From JAGDZR01 sp049115695 (GTDB lineage Bacteria > Bacteroidota > Bacteroidia > Cytophagales > Cyclobacteriaceae), in assembly GCA_049115695.1 (NCBI GenBank), contig JAGDZR010000012.1, forward strand, positions 381,807-445,806: a DNA stretch of 64,000 bases. The letters run 5' to 3'. Under the pieces are notes generated by a model. It was given only the letters and a program-made list of their open reading frames with translations, was not told the DNA's origin and did no database searches. A program made the translations under genes and the position numbers. How positions within the stretch are numbered: position 1 is the first letter of the stretch; each line of letters starts with the position of its first letter. This document shows positions 8,251 to 17,053 of the stretch, piece by piece.

Positions 8251-9320
8251 TTTTTCTCAATTAAGATTAATTCAGCCTGATCATTTCTCAGTGCGATAAG
8301 CGTATTCCTGATTCTATATGCTCGTGGGTTTTTGTTAGGGCCGGCATATTCCGCTTTGATGTTTGCTCCTGGCGTGAATCCAAGATCCAGCAGACGCCTT
8401 CTTGCGGCACCCCTGCATTCAGATGAAATCCCCAAAACCTGAGCGTCTTTAGCGTCTTCGAGTGAACTAAGTCTTACTTTCCCACGCTCGAATATTTCAT
8501 TGTTGTTGAGCAAAACTGCGTTGATGTTGCTGCCAATTATTGTCGATAACTCATAGTTTATCCCTTCGCAATAGAATTTTATGCTTTGACCTTCCGTACT
8601 GGTCAGTTTCAAATGTGAACCGATGTGAAGCTTCTGACCGATGATCTGCTTAAATACAACCTCTGGTTCATCTTCAATATGGACAATTCTTACTTCGTCA
8701 TTGGCATTGAAGCTGGGTAGGGGACTCCAGTTTGCATCCAGCATTTCACCTTGCTCAGTTGGAATCGGATCTCCATGAGGATCGTACCTGGGATTACCCA
8801 ATTCCTGATAAATTTCTTCTGTCTGTTTGGCTGTAAGTTTATGCTCTTTTTCTTCGGCCTGACCATGCCAGTCTAATTTATTATATCCAGTTTTCTCAGA
8901 TAAGTATTTTTCCCAAATCCTATGAATACGTATGATTTTCAGAGCATAGTCTTGACCTGTTTCTGTAAGCACCAATCGATCCCCATCTGTATTGATTAAT
9001 TCCATTTCAGACATGTGCTCTACTATGCTTATCAGCCTGGCATTTCCAATTCTCAGAGCACCAGCAAGAGAGGACACATTGGCCGATGTGTTGCTTTTTT
9101 GCACATGGTACAGTTGTTTGAGTATGTCCTCTATTAGCTCACGATCTCTTTGCTCCCTCGTTTTGAAAATGGTACCAATGACTTTAAGCTTCAATACAAG
9201 AAAGGTGAATATTACAACCCCAATAAATATGCCCAGTGCTATGACTGGATTAGGAGGGGAAGCTGGTGTTGTAAGTTCAGTGATGACTATAAATGAGATA
9301 TTATCCATTATTAGAATCAT
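8247..9320 (-). CDS. Membrane-anchored DtxR-like/FeoA fusion protein
   Basis: 357 residues. A transmembrane helix (about 26-48) is followed by a DtxR/MntR-like part: winged-helix at about 60-125, then a dimerisation and metal-site region with KIIRIHRIWEKYL and PHGDPIP (181-187). After an SH3-like middle region, the last about 80 residues are a FeoA-type domain (CRGAARRRLLDLGFTPG at 302-318), typical of the small SH3 protein that supports FeoB. A DtxR regulator tethered to the membrane and fused to FeoA is unusual. It may be the FeoA partner of the transporter with a vestigial or iron-sensing regulator domain rather than a classical DNA-binding repressor. It overlaps both neighbours by 4 bp in an ATGA arrangement. 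An internal ATG at 9308 is a possible alternative start. Confidence 0.85.
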   Translation of the reverse strand: MILIMDNISFIVITELTTPASPPNPVIALGIFIGVVIFTFLVLKLKVIGTIFKTREQRDRELIEDILKQLYHVQKSNTSANVSSLAGALRIGNARLISIVEHMSEMELINTDGDRLVLTETGQDYALKIIRIHRIWEKYLSEKTGYNKLDWHGQAEEKEHKLTAKQTEEIYQELGNPRYDPHGDPIPTEQGEMLDANWSPLPSFNANDEVRIVHIEDEPEVVFKQIIGQKLHIGSHLKLTSTEGQSIKFYCEGINYELSTIIGSNINAVLLNNNEIFERGKVRLSSLEDAKDAQVLGISSECRGAARRRLLDLGFTPGANIKAEYAGPNKNPRAYRIRNTLIALRNDQAELILIEKK

Positions 9321-9988
9321 ACAATTGTTGTTACATTTAATTGTGTGGCAATCTCATTGGATAAATAGAGTGTTCTATTCTTTTCAACTTTGATCTGAAG
9401 CGAATTGTCAAAATCATTTCTTTCGATGATTTCGAGTATAGTACCAGGGCGTATTGAGACTTTATCAAGATACTGTAACAACCGAGGGTCATCACTATTG
9501 ACTTTGCATACTATTGCATTTATTGAGAGTTCAAGTTCAGCAAGAAGTATGGATGGTCGCAGATTAAAATTCCCATCCCGATCAGGAATCGGATCTCCAT
9601 GAGGATCAACTTTGGGATTGTTTAGAAAATCGTCCAGTTTATTGATCAAGCTGTCTGATTGTATATGCTCGAGCTGTTCGGCAATCGGGTGAACTTCATC
9701 CCAATTGAACGCTAATTTCTCAACGAGAAACACTTCCCAAATGCGATGTTTCCGAATGATACTCAATGCAATGTTTTCTCCTTGTGGAGTAAGGTTAACA
9801 CCTTGATATTTGACATAGGAGATGAGTCGCTTTTTGTCGAGCTTCTTGATCATGTCACTAACAGTGGCAGGTTTGGTCTGTACGGATTCTGCCAGACTGT
9901 TGGTCGAAACTCCCTTGGAATCTTGATCTGAAAGATGATAGATTGCCTTTAGGTAGTTTTCCTCCGTGAAACTAAGGCTTGTTTCCAT
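9317..9988 (-). CDS. DtxR/MntR-family metal-dependent transcriptional regulator
   Basis: 223 residues, the normal length. An N-terminal winged helix (about 5-65, with SLAESVQTKPATVSDMIKKL as recognition region), a dimerisation and metal-binding domain with IIRKHRIWEVFLVEKL and NPKVDPHGDPIPDRDG, and a C-terminal FeoA/SH3-like domain (about 150-223) are visible. Known relatives sense Mn2+ or Fe2+ and repress uptake genes. It heads a leftward operon with the DtxR-FeoA fusion and the two feoB genes, which points to iron as the signal. A perfect 16-bp palindrome lies 21-36 bp upstream of the start, so negative autoregulation is likely. The metal specificity is inferred from context, not from residues. 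Confidence 0.92.
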   Translation of the reverse strand: METSLSFTEENYLKAIYHLSDQDSKGVSTNSLAESVQTKPATVSDMIKKLDKKRLISYVKYQGVNLTPQGENIALSIIRKHRIWEVFLVEKLAFNWDEVHPIAEQLEHIQSDSLINKLDDFLNNPKVDPHGDPIPDRDGNFNLRPSILLAELELSINAIVCKVNSDDPRLLQYLDKVSIRPGTILEIIERNDFDNSLQIKVEKNRTLYLSNEIATQLNVTTIV

Positions 9989-10008
9989 AGAGTAAAGGTA
10001 AATATTTA

Positions 10009-10024
10009 TTTAGATATATCTAAA
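10009..10024. promoter_or_regulatory. Probable DtxR-type operator, perfect palindrome
   Basis: TTTAGATATATCTAAA is a perfect 16-bp palindrome ending 21 bp upstream of the regulator's start codon. The TTTAGxxAxxTxxCTAAA-like form with TTTAG/CTAAA arms resembles operators of DtxR-family regulators. It is the best candidate site for autoregulation and iron control of the whole feo operon. The palindrome itself is seen directly; the binding protein is inferred. Confidence 0.65.
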
Positions 10025-10049
10025 AATATATTTTGATAATATATTTTTA
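10021..10049. promoter_or_regulatory. Second inverted repeat in the feo operon promoter
   Basis: Perfect 12-bp arms (TAAAAATATATT and AATATATTTTTA) are separated by TTGAT. The left arm shares four bases with the adjoining 16-bp palindrome. It is very AT-rich, so it may partly reflect promoter composition, but arm length and exactness make a second regulator site or cooperative extension plausible. Confidence 0.35.
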
Positions 10050-10087
10050 AGTTATTTAAGTATCAATTAATCAGGATAGTATATTGA

Positions 10088-11188
10088 TTAAATTAAAGTG
10101 TCAATACATGAAGTAAATTGTTGCTCGACACTTGTCCAATGCGCTGGAGAGGATGAGTTTGATTCTCTGGAGTTGAGTATAGATATTTGACGCGCGAGGA
10201 TTTTTTGATAATCCGGGCGATTAAAATCAATAGGAATTGAATAGTCAATGCCACATGAGTGTTGGGCCCACTCTGAGTCCGATTGTACAACAAAGGGTAA
10301 GCCTGCAGATGCATATTCAAACAACTTTGTGGGTATTCTGTTTTGACTCACCTCATTCAATTCATATGATATAATGCCCAACGAACTTTGATAAATAGCT
10401 TCTTTAATCAGATCGTGTTCCACGAATTCGTTCAACCCAATTAGATGTACTGCAGGGTTTTCTTCAGCGATTATATTGAGCTGCTTAATGAGTTTACGAT
10501 CGTAGGACTTGCCAATAATGGTTAGCGTTGCTACTGGAAATGATTGTTGATAATTTCTAAAGAATTCAAGCGCCCTATTTATGCCGGAATAGTTGGATAT
10601 GATTCCGGAAAATAACAGTTTGTGAGGAGCCCTGTTAGTGTATGTCCAACGAGTAAGAGTGGATTTGTTTTCAAGGATGATAGCAGGTGTTCCTCCAGTT
10701 TCAATCTGTTTTTCGTAAATGCTTTCTGCCAGGAGAATGTGTTTTGCTTTCTTTAAGATGAGCCGATGAAGTTGAGCATGAATGAATAAGTTTACACGTT
10801 TCATCGGGCCTTTGTATATTCTTTGAAATGTTATATTATTAGAATAATCCTCCTGGATGTCATAAATGATTTTTGCCCGCTTGAAAATACGTAAAAGTAA
10901 TAGAGGGAGTATGAGTTCAGGTGAGGTGATGATGATAAGATCTGGCTTGATTTTATTTAAAATGATAAATACCTGAAAGAGGTTAAATAATCGAATTGAA
11001 ACATCTCTGTTCGAATTAGTGATGGTGAAGAACTCAATTAAATTTTCATCATGAGATTGACTTTTCGATGGGATTCCAATAATATTTGTTTTGTATTTAT
11101 TTGTTTTAGCCAGCGATTGTGCGAAACGTTCGTACATTCGCACCTCATTAACAGGTTTTAGGATAGAAACAATGGCGATTGATTTCAT
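10088..11188 (-). CDS. Glycosyltransferase, GT-B fold (GT4-like)
   Basis: 366 residues. The N-terminal Rossmann-like half starts IAIVSILKPVNEVRMYERFA and contains KPDLIIITSPELILPLLLL, followed by IIYDIQEDY. The C-terminal half has LLFSGIISNYSGINRAL, ATLTIIGKSYD and the donor-site region NRIPTKLFEYASAGLPFVV, where the E-Y/x-A-S-A-G-x-P motif is typical of GT4 enzymes. It probably transfers a nucleotide-activated sugar in exopolysaccharide, O-antigen or glycoprotein glycan synthesis; no other glycan genes are adjacent, so the product is unknown. It is divergent from dapD with a 37-bp gap. No signal peptide, consistent with a cytoplasmic membrane-associated enzyme. Confidence 0.85.
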   Translation of the reverse strand: MKSIAIVSILKPVNEVRMYERFAQSLAKTNKYKTNIIGIPSKSQSHDENLIEFFTITNSNRDVSIRLFNLFQVFIILNKIKPDLIIITSPELILPLLLLRIFKRAKIIYDIQEDYSNNITFQRIYKGPMKRVNLFIHAQLHRLILKKAKHILLAESIYEKQIETGGTPAIILENKSTLTRWTYTNRAPHKLLFSGIISNYSGINRALEFFRNYQQSFPVATLTIIGKSYDRKLIKQLNIIAEENPAVHLIGLNEFVEHDLIKEAIYQSSLGIISYELNEVSQNRIPTKLFEYASAGLPFVVQSDSEWAQHSCGIDYSIPIDFNRPDYQKILARQISILNSRESNSSSPAHWTSVEQQFTSCIDTLI

Positions 11189-11225
11189 CGCGGAAAATTT
11201 GACAATTATTTAGACTATTAAGATA

Positions 11226-12038
11226 ATGGATCTACAAAATATAGTTGAGAAGGCTTGGGAAGACCGGTCATTGATTAAAGAAAAAGAAGTAGCAGTAGCT
11301 ATCAAAACTATAATAGATGATTTAGATATTGGTAAAAGAAGAATAGCTGAGCCATCTGGAAATGAATGGGTAGTAAATGAATGGATCAAGAAGGCCGTTA
11401 TTTTATACTTCCCATTAATGAAAATGCAACTCATTGAAGTGGGTCCGTTTCAGTTTCATGATAAGATAAAGCTAAAATCCGGATATGATCAGCTTGGTGT
11501 AAGGGTTGTTCCTCACGCCATTGCAAGATACGGATCCTTTATTGCCGGCAATACAGTATTAATGCCTTCTTATGTGAACATCGGAGCTTTTGTAGATTCA
11601 GGAACAATGGTGGATACATGGGCGACTGTAGGTAGTTGCGCACAAATAGGTAAAAACGTACACCTGAGTGGTGGTGTTGGAATTGGTGGTGTTCTTGAGC
11701 CTGTTCAAGCTGCACCAGTAATCATTGAGGACAATGCATTTATAGGATCCAGATGTATTGTAGTTGAGGGATGTCATGTTGGCAAAGAAGCTGTTTTGGG
11801 TGCAAATGTGGTGCTGACAGCAAGTTCAAAAATCATTGATATTACGGGAGATGAACCCGTGGAATATAAAGGCTTTGTTCCTCCACGGTCAGTGGTAATA
11901 CCAGGGTCATATACCAAAAAATTCCCAGCAGGCGATTTCCAGGTACCATGTGCGTTGATCATTGGTACGCGCAAGGAGAGTACAGATAAGAAGACTTCAT
12001 TGAACGAAGCGCTTCGGGAAAACAATGTTTCTGTTTAA
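11226..12038 (+). CDS. dapD: 2,3,4,5-tetrahydropyridine-2,6-dicarboxylate N-succinyltransferase
   Basis: 270 residues, full family length. DapD succinylates tetrahydrodipicolinate in the succinylase branch of lysine and meso-diaminopimelate synthesis. The N-terminal helical domain (AWEDRSLI, GKRRIAEPSGNEWVVNEWIK) precedes a left-handed beta-helix of hexapeptide repeats: VNIGAFVDSGTMVDTWATVG, AQIGKNVHLSGGVGIGGVLE and IIEDNAFIGSRCIVVEG. The C-terminus FPAGDFQVPCALIIGTRKES is also characteristic. It heads a rightward group with lysA, the last enzyme of the same pathway, three genes downstream. Confidence 0.97.
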   Translation: MDLQNIVEKAWEDRSLIKEKEVAVAIKTIIDDLDIGKRRIAEPSGNEWVVNEWIKKAVILYFPLMKMQLIEVGPFQFHDKIKLKSGYDQLGVRVVPHAIARYGSFIAGNTVLMPSYVNIGAFVDSGTMVDTWATVGSCAQIGKNVHLSGGVGIGGVLEPVQAAPVIIEDNAFIGSRCIVVEGCHVGKEAVLGANVVLTASSKIIDITGDEPVEYKGFVPPRSVVIPGSYTKKFPAGDFQVPCALIIGTRKESTDKKTSLNEALRENNVSV

Positions 12039-12090
12039 CATCCGTTAATTTGGCATTGATCTTGTGAGTAGCCGGTTAAATCCAGACTGC

Positions 12091-12909
12091 ATGAAGAGAA
12101 TTGTTGCATTAACTTTTTTGATGATTGCGTTATCGGGGTTCACTCAGTCCGACACGCTCAAATTCGGTGATCCAGTCATCCGGAAGACATATAATTTCAA
12201 TGCTGGCGAGGAGCTTTATTTTAAATTAAGTTATGGCTGGTTTACGGTGGGTAGGGCGGACCTACAAGTGGATCCGGCAGATCACACCTACGATAATAAG
12301 GACTGCTATAAAATAGATATTTCAGGACGTACGGCAGGGCTGCTCGGTGTGTTTACCCATGTAGATGATAAGTGGGGTGCGTATGTCAGTAAGGATGATT
12401 TGCTTCCGGTCATGGCTTATAGCGACATTGAGGAAGGAAAGTACACACGTAAGGAAGAAATCTACTATGATCAAACCAATCGGAAGATTAAGTTACATGT
12501 AGAGAAACGTAAGAAGCCCAGAAAGACCAAATATTTTGAATCAGCCACGGAGGTTTACGACCTGCTTAGTGGATTTTTGGTAATCCGAGATATTGATTTC
12601 GGAGCATTGTCCATTGGTGATACAGTGAAGTTCAATGCATTTTATGATCAAATATTTTATGATTTTGGATTGGTGTATCATGGTGTTGAGCTGGTAAATA
12701 CAGAGGTAGGTAAACTAAATGCCTATAAAGTAGTTCCAGTACTGCCAGAGAATAAGGTGTTTCCAGGTGAAAACCCCATTACAGCGTGGATTTCTGCAGA
12801 TAATAACCAGCTACCACTCAAGATTGAGGCCAACATGTTTTTTGGAACAGCTGAGTGCGAATTAACTGGTTATAAAAACATCAAATACGGACCTGATTAT
12901 ATCGACTAG
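12091..12909 (+). CDS. DUF3108 family periplasmic protein
   Basis: An in-frame GTG exists at 12064, but the ATG at 12091 gives an ordinary signal peptide (MKRIVALTFLMIALSGFTQS) and 272 residues. The mature part begins with FNAGEELYFKLSYGWFTVGR, the hallmark opening of DUF3108, and continues with the family's beta-rich pattern (DLLPVMAYSDIEEGKYTRKE, DLLSGFLVIRDIDF). The family is uncharacterised and found widely in Bacteroidota and Proteobacteria envelopes. It sits 52 bp after dapD and 32 bp before the TPR gene and is probably co-transcribed. No catalytic motif was recognised. Confidence 0.85.
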   Translation: MKRIVALTFLMIALSGFTQSDTLKFGDPVIRKTYNFNAGEELYFKLSYGWFTVGRADLQVDPADHTYDNKDCYKIDISGRTAGLLGVFTHVDDKWGAYVSKDDLLPVMAYSDIEEGKYTRKEEIYYDQTNRKIKLHVEKRKKPRKTKYFESATEVYDLLSGFLVIRDIDFGALSIGDTVKFNAFYDQIFYDFGLVYHGVELVNTEVGKLNAYKVVPVLPENKVFPGENPITAWISADNNQLPLKIEANMFFGTAECELTGYKNIKYGPDYID

Positions 12910-12941
12910 GTATATCTTTGCCGGCTTAAATTTATGTAATC

Positions 12942-13532
12942 ATGCGATTTGCGATTATCCTGGTTGTTCTAACCATTCTTGTGCGATGTACTTCTGAAGC
13001 GACCAATCAGGGAGATATATACTTTGAAAATGGGCAGTATAAGGAAGCTGTTGTTGCCTACGATGATTTTCTCGCGTCAAATGCTGCTAATGAAAAGACG
13101 TTGTACAATCGAGGCAGAGCCTATGAAGAATTAGGTCAGTATGACAAGGCTTTGACAGATTTTCAGGCAGTGTTAAAAGTGAATGAAAGAAATCTAAATG
13201 CCAAGCTTAGTATTTCTAAAGTGTACTACGAGCAAAAAAAGTACGAGCAATCCGTGGTGATAGCTAAAGAAGTATTGGACGTAAACGTGAACTCTGCTGA
13301 TGCACACTTTTTAAGCGCCAGAGCAAGTCACCAGTTAGGATACATGGAAAAGGCGATGGAGGAATATAGCCTGGCTATCAAATTAGATCGTAACTATGGG
13401 GAAGCATACCTCTATCGGGCAGCTGTAAAGATTGGAATGGAACAAAAGCAATCAGCGTGCAATGACCTGATGAAGGCAAATAATTTGGATGTTGATGGAG
13501 CGAAAGCTGCGATGAATAAGTACTGTAAGTAA
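12942..13532 (+). CDS. Tetratricopeptide repeat protein, exported
   Basis: 196 residues. An N-terminal hydrophobic segment (about 3-15) ends in LVRC; the Arg before Cys makes lipidation doubtful, so it may be a secreted or membrane-anchored protein rather than a lipoprotein. About four and a half TPR units fill the remainder (for example GDIYFENGQYKEAVVAYDDF, GRAYEELGQYDKALTDFQAV and ARASHQLGYMEKAMEEYSLA). The last unit has two Cys residues near the C-terminus. TPR proteins of this size act as protein-protein adaptors; no partner is evident. It ends 2 bp before lysA, indicating translation coupling or at least one transcript. Confidence 0.85.
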   Translation: MRFAIILVVLTILVRCTSEATNQGDIYFENGQYKEAVVAYDDFLASNAANEKTLYNRGRAYEELGQYDKALTDFQAVLKVNERNLNAKLSISKVYYEQKKYEQSVVIAKEVLDVNVNSADAHFLSARASHQLGYMEKAMEEYSLAIKLDRNYGEAYLYRAAVKIGMEQKQSACNDLMKANNLDVDGAKAAMNKYCK

Positions 13533-13534
13533 TC

Positions 13535-14692
13535 ATGAGTGTATCTCAGTTCTTTCAAAAGTTTCAATCACTGGAAACACCTTTCTATTTCTACGACATA
13601 GCCTTGCTCAGAAAGACCTTGATAGAGTTAAAACAGTGTCTGGGTGATAGTCAGTTTCATGTGCACTATGCTATGAAATCCAATGTGAATAGGCGCATTT
13701 TAAATGAGGTAAAAGCCTTTGGGTTGGGTGCTGACTGTGTAAGTGGCAATGAGGTGAAAAGAGCACTTGAGGTAGGGTTTTCAGCTGATCAAATTGTATT
13801 TGCAGGGGTCGGTAAAACGGATAAAGAAATTCAGTTCGGTCTCGAACATGACATTTTTGCATTCAATGTAGAATCCATTGAAGAGCTCAAGGTGCTGGAT
13901 GAGATGGCTGGTAGGATGGGTAAAAAAACCCGTTTTGCTTTACGCGTCAATCCAAATGTAGAAGCCGGCACTCACAAGTATATTACCACAGGAACCCGTG
14001 ATAATAAGTTTGGAATTACCATTGAGGAATTGTGGGAAGCGCTGGATTTGGTGCAAGGATTGAAACATGCTCATTTCATAGGTATACATTTTCACATAGG
14101 CTCACAGATAAATGACCTCTCCCGGTTTATCGAGTTAGCCGGTAAAGTCACAGAGTTACAAAAGGAACTCGTGAAGAGAGGTTTTGAACTTCCCCATGTC
14201 AATGTGGGAGGTGGTTTAGGCATAGACTATGATGATCCAGATGCAACGCCTATTGCCAATTTCAAGGAGTATTTTGAGCTGTTCAAAAAACATTTACAGT
14301 TGTTGCCCGGTCAGCAATTACATTTTGAGCTAGGCCGATCGATTACTGGTCAGTGTGGATCATTGATCAGCAAAGTCTTGTATACCAAACCTGGCAAGGA
14401 CACCACTTTTGCTATTCTTGATTCGGGAATGACGGAACTGATTCGACCAGCACTTTATCAGGCGTCTCATAAAATTGAAAACCTTACGAGTAATGCGGAA
14501 TTTGGAACCTATGATATTGTGGGTCCTATTTGTGAATCCTCAGATGCATTCGCACGGGGTATTTCTCTGCCGAAAACCCAACGTGGAGATTTGATGGCTG
14601 TGCGTTCAACTGGGGCATATGGAGAGGTGATGGCCAATCGTTATAATCTGCGAGAGATTGCCCCATCAATCTACAGTGACGATCTCGTTTAA
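13535..14692 (+). CDS. lysA: Diaminopimelate decarboxylase
   Basis: 385 residues. It decarboxylates meso-diaminopimelate to L-lysine with PLP. The PLP-binding lysine lies in HYAMKSNVN near residue 50, the barrel contains FALRVNPNVEAGTHKYITTG and IGIHFHIGSQI, the glycine-rich phosphate site is NVGGGLGIDYDD, and the substrate site is GPICESSDAFARG. These are all diagnostic of group IV decarboxylases of the LysA branch. Slightly short, but complete at both ends. It closes the dapD-DUF3108-TPR-lysA group and meets the nhaC gene end to end with no spacer. Confidence 0.95.
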   Translation: MSVSQFFQKFQSLETPFYFYDIALLRKTLIELKQCLGDSQFHVHYAMKSNVNRRILNEVKAFGLGADCVSGNEVKRALEVGFSADQIVFAGVGKTDKEIQFGLEHDIFAFNVESIEELKVLDEMAGRMGKKTRFALRVNPNVEAGTHKYITTGTRDNKFGITIEELWEALDLVQGLKHAHFIGIHFHIGSQINDLSRFIELAGKVTELQKELVKRGFELPHVNVGGGLGIDYDDPDATPIANFKEYFELFKKHLQLLPGQQLHFELGRSITGQCGSLISKVLYTKPGKDTTFAILDSGMTELIRPALYQASHKIENLTSNAEFGTYDIVGPICESSDAFARGISLPKTQRGDLMAVRSTGAYGEVMANRYNLREIAPSIYSDDLV

Positions 14693-16111
14693 TTAAGCCA
14701 TCAAATAGCCAATCACGATATACATGATTGCTGCAATGCTACCCGTGAACAAAGCGTAAGGCAGCTGAGTGCGGACATGGTCAATGTGATTGGACCTGGA
14801 TGCCACTGAAGCAATCAGTGTTGTATCTGATATAGGTGAGCAATGGTCTCCGAAAACGCCACCTCCCAAAACAGCCGCAATACTCAAATAGGGATTCAGT
14901 CCGACGGCTTGAGCCAATGGTACGGCTATTGAAATCATAATCGCGAAAGTTCCCCAGGAAGTGCCGGTTGAGAAGGCGACAAAACAACTTGTAATAAAAA
15001 GCACGAATGGTGCCAAACCAGGGGAAAGCCAACTAGAAGTAACCTCAGCAACATAGGGTCCTGTCTCCAAAGTTTTACATAGACTACCAAGTGCGAATGC
15101 CAAAACCATCAGGATAGCCATGACAAGCATATCGTTCATGCCTTTAACTGACTCCTTGAAAAATGAGTCGATGGTAATGATTTTCTTGATTCCGAATATT
15201 GCCGCAGCAACAATGAGAGCGGAAAGTACAGCATAGGTTACTGATGAGCTACCCGAACCTTCTCCAATGCTTATCCATATTTGGCTCAACATATCTCCCG
15301 ATCTGCTGCTATCCCAGCCAGTGTAGATTAGAAAAACAGGCATACTCAGGACCATTACCAAGAGCGGAACGATCATATACCAGGCTTTACCCTCTTCGCT
15401 CTTCTCAGACATAGTTTCTGGTTCTACAGCCTCAGCTTGATTTTCAAATTCTTTCATTGGGCCGAAACTTTTGCCGGTGTAAGCAAGAAAGAACACGAGT
15501 CCAAGGGTCAAAATAGGATAGAAATTGAAAGGAATGGCATAGACAAGTGTCTTGAACGGGTCCAAATGCTCGTATGACATTAATAACCCCATAACATAAG
15601 CACCCCAGGCATTCAACGGAAATAATATACATGAGGGAGCAGAGCTACTGTCAGCTAGGTAGGCCAATTTCTCCTTGGCAATTTGATATTTATCGAACAA
15701 TGGCTTAAAAGCAGAACCCACTGTAAGGATTGAAATATTAGACTCTACGAATATTAGAAAGCCCGTGAGACCTGCGGCAAGCTGTATGTTTCTTTTTGGG
15801 TTTTTTGATCCATCCAGTTTTTTCTGGATAAACCTGACAAATCCATCAACACCTCCTGCATATCTAATCAATTGGATTAATGCGCCAATCAATAAGGTGA
15901 AAATGATAGTACGTGTATTGCCGGACGATTTGAAGACGTCAACAAAACTTTCTACAGTAGCCAGTAATCCTAGAAACACATTGCCATCAGAAATGATAAT
16001 CCATCCGACCAGGATACCTACTATCAAAGAAAAAATTACTTGTTTAGTTCTGATGGCCAAAAAAATGGCCAACACTGGTGGGATAAGAGATAAGAATCCG
16101 TATTCGTTCAT
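14693..16111 (-). CDS. nhaC: Na+/H+ antiporter, NhaC family
   Basis: 472 residues with about eleven to twelve transmembrane helices. The signature region GGGVFGDHCSPISDTTLIAS near the C-terminus is typical of NhaC and related antiporters, and FVESNISILTVGSAFKPLFD together with FSTGTSWGTFAIM support the family. Members exchange Na+ (or small organic acids such as malate/lactate) for protons in the inner membrane. The exact substrate is uncertain because the same superfamily includes malate-lactate antiporters. Its ATG overlaps the DUF4136 stop by 4 bp, so the two form an operon. Confidence 0.88.
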   Translation of the reverse strand: MNEYGFLSLIPPVLAIFLAIRTKQVIFSLIVGILVGWIIISDGNVFLGLLATVESFVDVFKSSGNTRTIIFTLLIGALIQLIRYAGGVDGFVRFIQKKLDGSKNPKRNIQLAAGLTGFLIFVESNISILTVGSAFKPLFDKYQIAKEKLAYLADSSSAPSCILFPLNAWGAYVMGLLMSYEHLDPFKTLVYAIPFNFYPILTLGLVFFLAYTGKSFGPMKEFENQAEAVEPETMSEKSEEGKAWYMIVPLLVMVLSMPVFLIYTGWDSSRSGDMLSQIWISIGEGSGSSSVTYAVLSALIVAAAIFGIKKIITIDSFFKESVKGMNDMLVMAILMVLAFALGSLCKTLETGPYVAEVTSSWLSPGLAPFVLFITSCFVAFSTGTSWGTFAIMISIAVPLAQAVGLNPYLSIAAVLGGGVFGDHCSPISDTTLIASVASRSNHIDHVRTQLPYALFTGSIAAIMYIVIGYLMA

Positions 16112-16683
16112 TTTTGAATTAAGCTTTCATCGGGTTGGTTTGACCCTGCTTTGTATAAATAGGTGTTGAATATGGTGACAACCGCATTTTCAATGGGATC
16201 GCTACGTTTTTTCTGATTTTGAACATTTTTTTGATCAAGGCTGCCTTGCCAAATCATTTTTTTGGACTGGTTGTTCCATAATTCAATAAGCAATATAGAT
16301 TCTGTAAAGGTTCTTGCATTAAAGAACCCAGGATAACCGCCATAATTATTATTTAAAGGGTTACCGTAAAGGCGACTTGTGGAATAGGGGCTTGCATTGT
16401 TGTTCAACCTTGACTCAGTGCTGGAAATCAACTCATACCTAAGTATCAGGTTTGGATTAAGACGGTCGGTGGTATATCCCCGTCTGAGCATTTGATCGCT
16501 CAAGTATTGCTCAAGTCGTGGAGTTAAGTCAGACTGCTCGTCTGTCTGAGTCAGATTGCTACCCTTGAGTGATAGAATTTTGAAAGTTGTAAAAGAAGCA
16601 AATGGTGCCGCAGTGTTTGTGAACTGAACCACCCTTGGCGCACAACCTATCAGTAATATTGAGATAAAAATAAAACGTCCCAT
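16108..16683 (-). CDS. DUF4136 lipoprotein
   Basis: 191 residues. A lipoprotein signal ends at LLIGC (Cys14). The mature region begins with FASFTTFKILSLKGSN, similar to the start of DUF4136 domains, and contains LSDQMLRRGYTTDRLNPNLI and a late WQGSLDQK segment, both typical of that family. The middle contains an Asn/Tyr/Gly-rich loop (NPLNNNYGGYPGF). The function of the family is unknown. It is the promoter-proximal member of a two-gene operon with nhaC. Confidence 0.8.
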   Translation of the reverse strand: MGRFIFISILLIGCAPRVVQFTNTAAPFASFTTFKILSLKGSNLTQTDEQSDLTPRLEQYLSDQMLRRGYTTDRLNPNLILRYELISSTESRLNNNASPYSTSRLYGNPLNNNYGGYPGFFNARTFTESILLIELWNNQSKKMIWQGSLDQKNVQNQKKRSDPIENAVVTIFNTYLYKAGSNQPDESLIQK

Positions 16684-16717
16684 TAACGCCTAAAGATATC
16701 TCAAAAATCATGCACTA

Positions 16718-16918
16718 TTAATGAGCTTCCAGTTTGATTTCGTGTGCCAGATTGAGAGACTTCAATATTTTATCGGCCAGACGTATAGTCGTGCGATTAA
16801 ATTCATATAATAGGTCGAATCTATCGCTGTTCTCACTTTTGAGGATCATTCGATCATATTCCAGGATGGTTCCTTTTTGGAATTGGTCTTTATCGGGGTT
16901 ATACCAAATGAATATCAT
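16718..16918 (-). CDS. Small hypothetical protein, 66 residues
   Basis: A short acidic-then-mixed protein beginning MIFIWYNPDKDQFQKGTILE and ending in a helix-like segment (TTIRLADKILKSLNLAHEI). It follows the same direction as the DUF4136 operon, 34 bp upstream of it. I know no family. It is preferred over the overlapping rightward frame because its composition (charged, with an amphipathic helix) looks protein-like. It may be a small cytosolic protein; function unknown. Confidence 0.5.
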   Translation of the reverse strand: MIFIWYNPDKDQFQKGTILEYDRMILKSENSDRFDLLYEFNRTTIRLADKILKSLNLAHEIKLEAH

Positions 16919-17053
16919 TGTAATGCTTAATAATGGATTAGTTAAAATAAACCTTTGATTAATACAATTATAAAGTCAAAAGTAACCCAAGATTAAACAC
17001 GTTCTGTAAAGAGATGGTGTAATAAGGAGCAATGGCTGCTGTACGGGTGATTT

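Noticed and set aside
8992..9393. Rightward 133-codon open frame
   Set aside because: Antisense to the DtxR-FeoA fusion and the DtxR gene, with no plausible promoter or family.
16734..16958. Rightward small ORF opposite the 66-residue protein
   Set aside because: Composition is Arg/Ser/Leu-rich as expected for an antisense shadow; the leftward frame looks more protein-like and is collinear with its neighbours.
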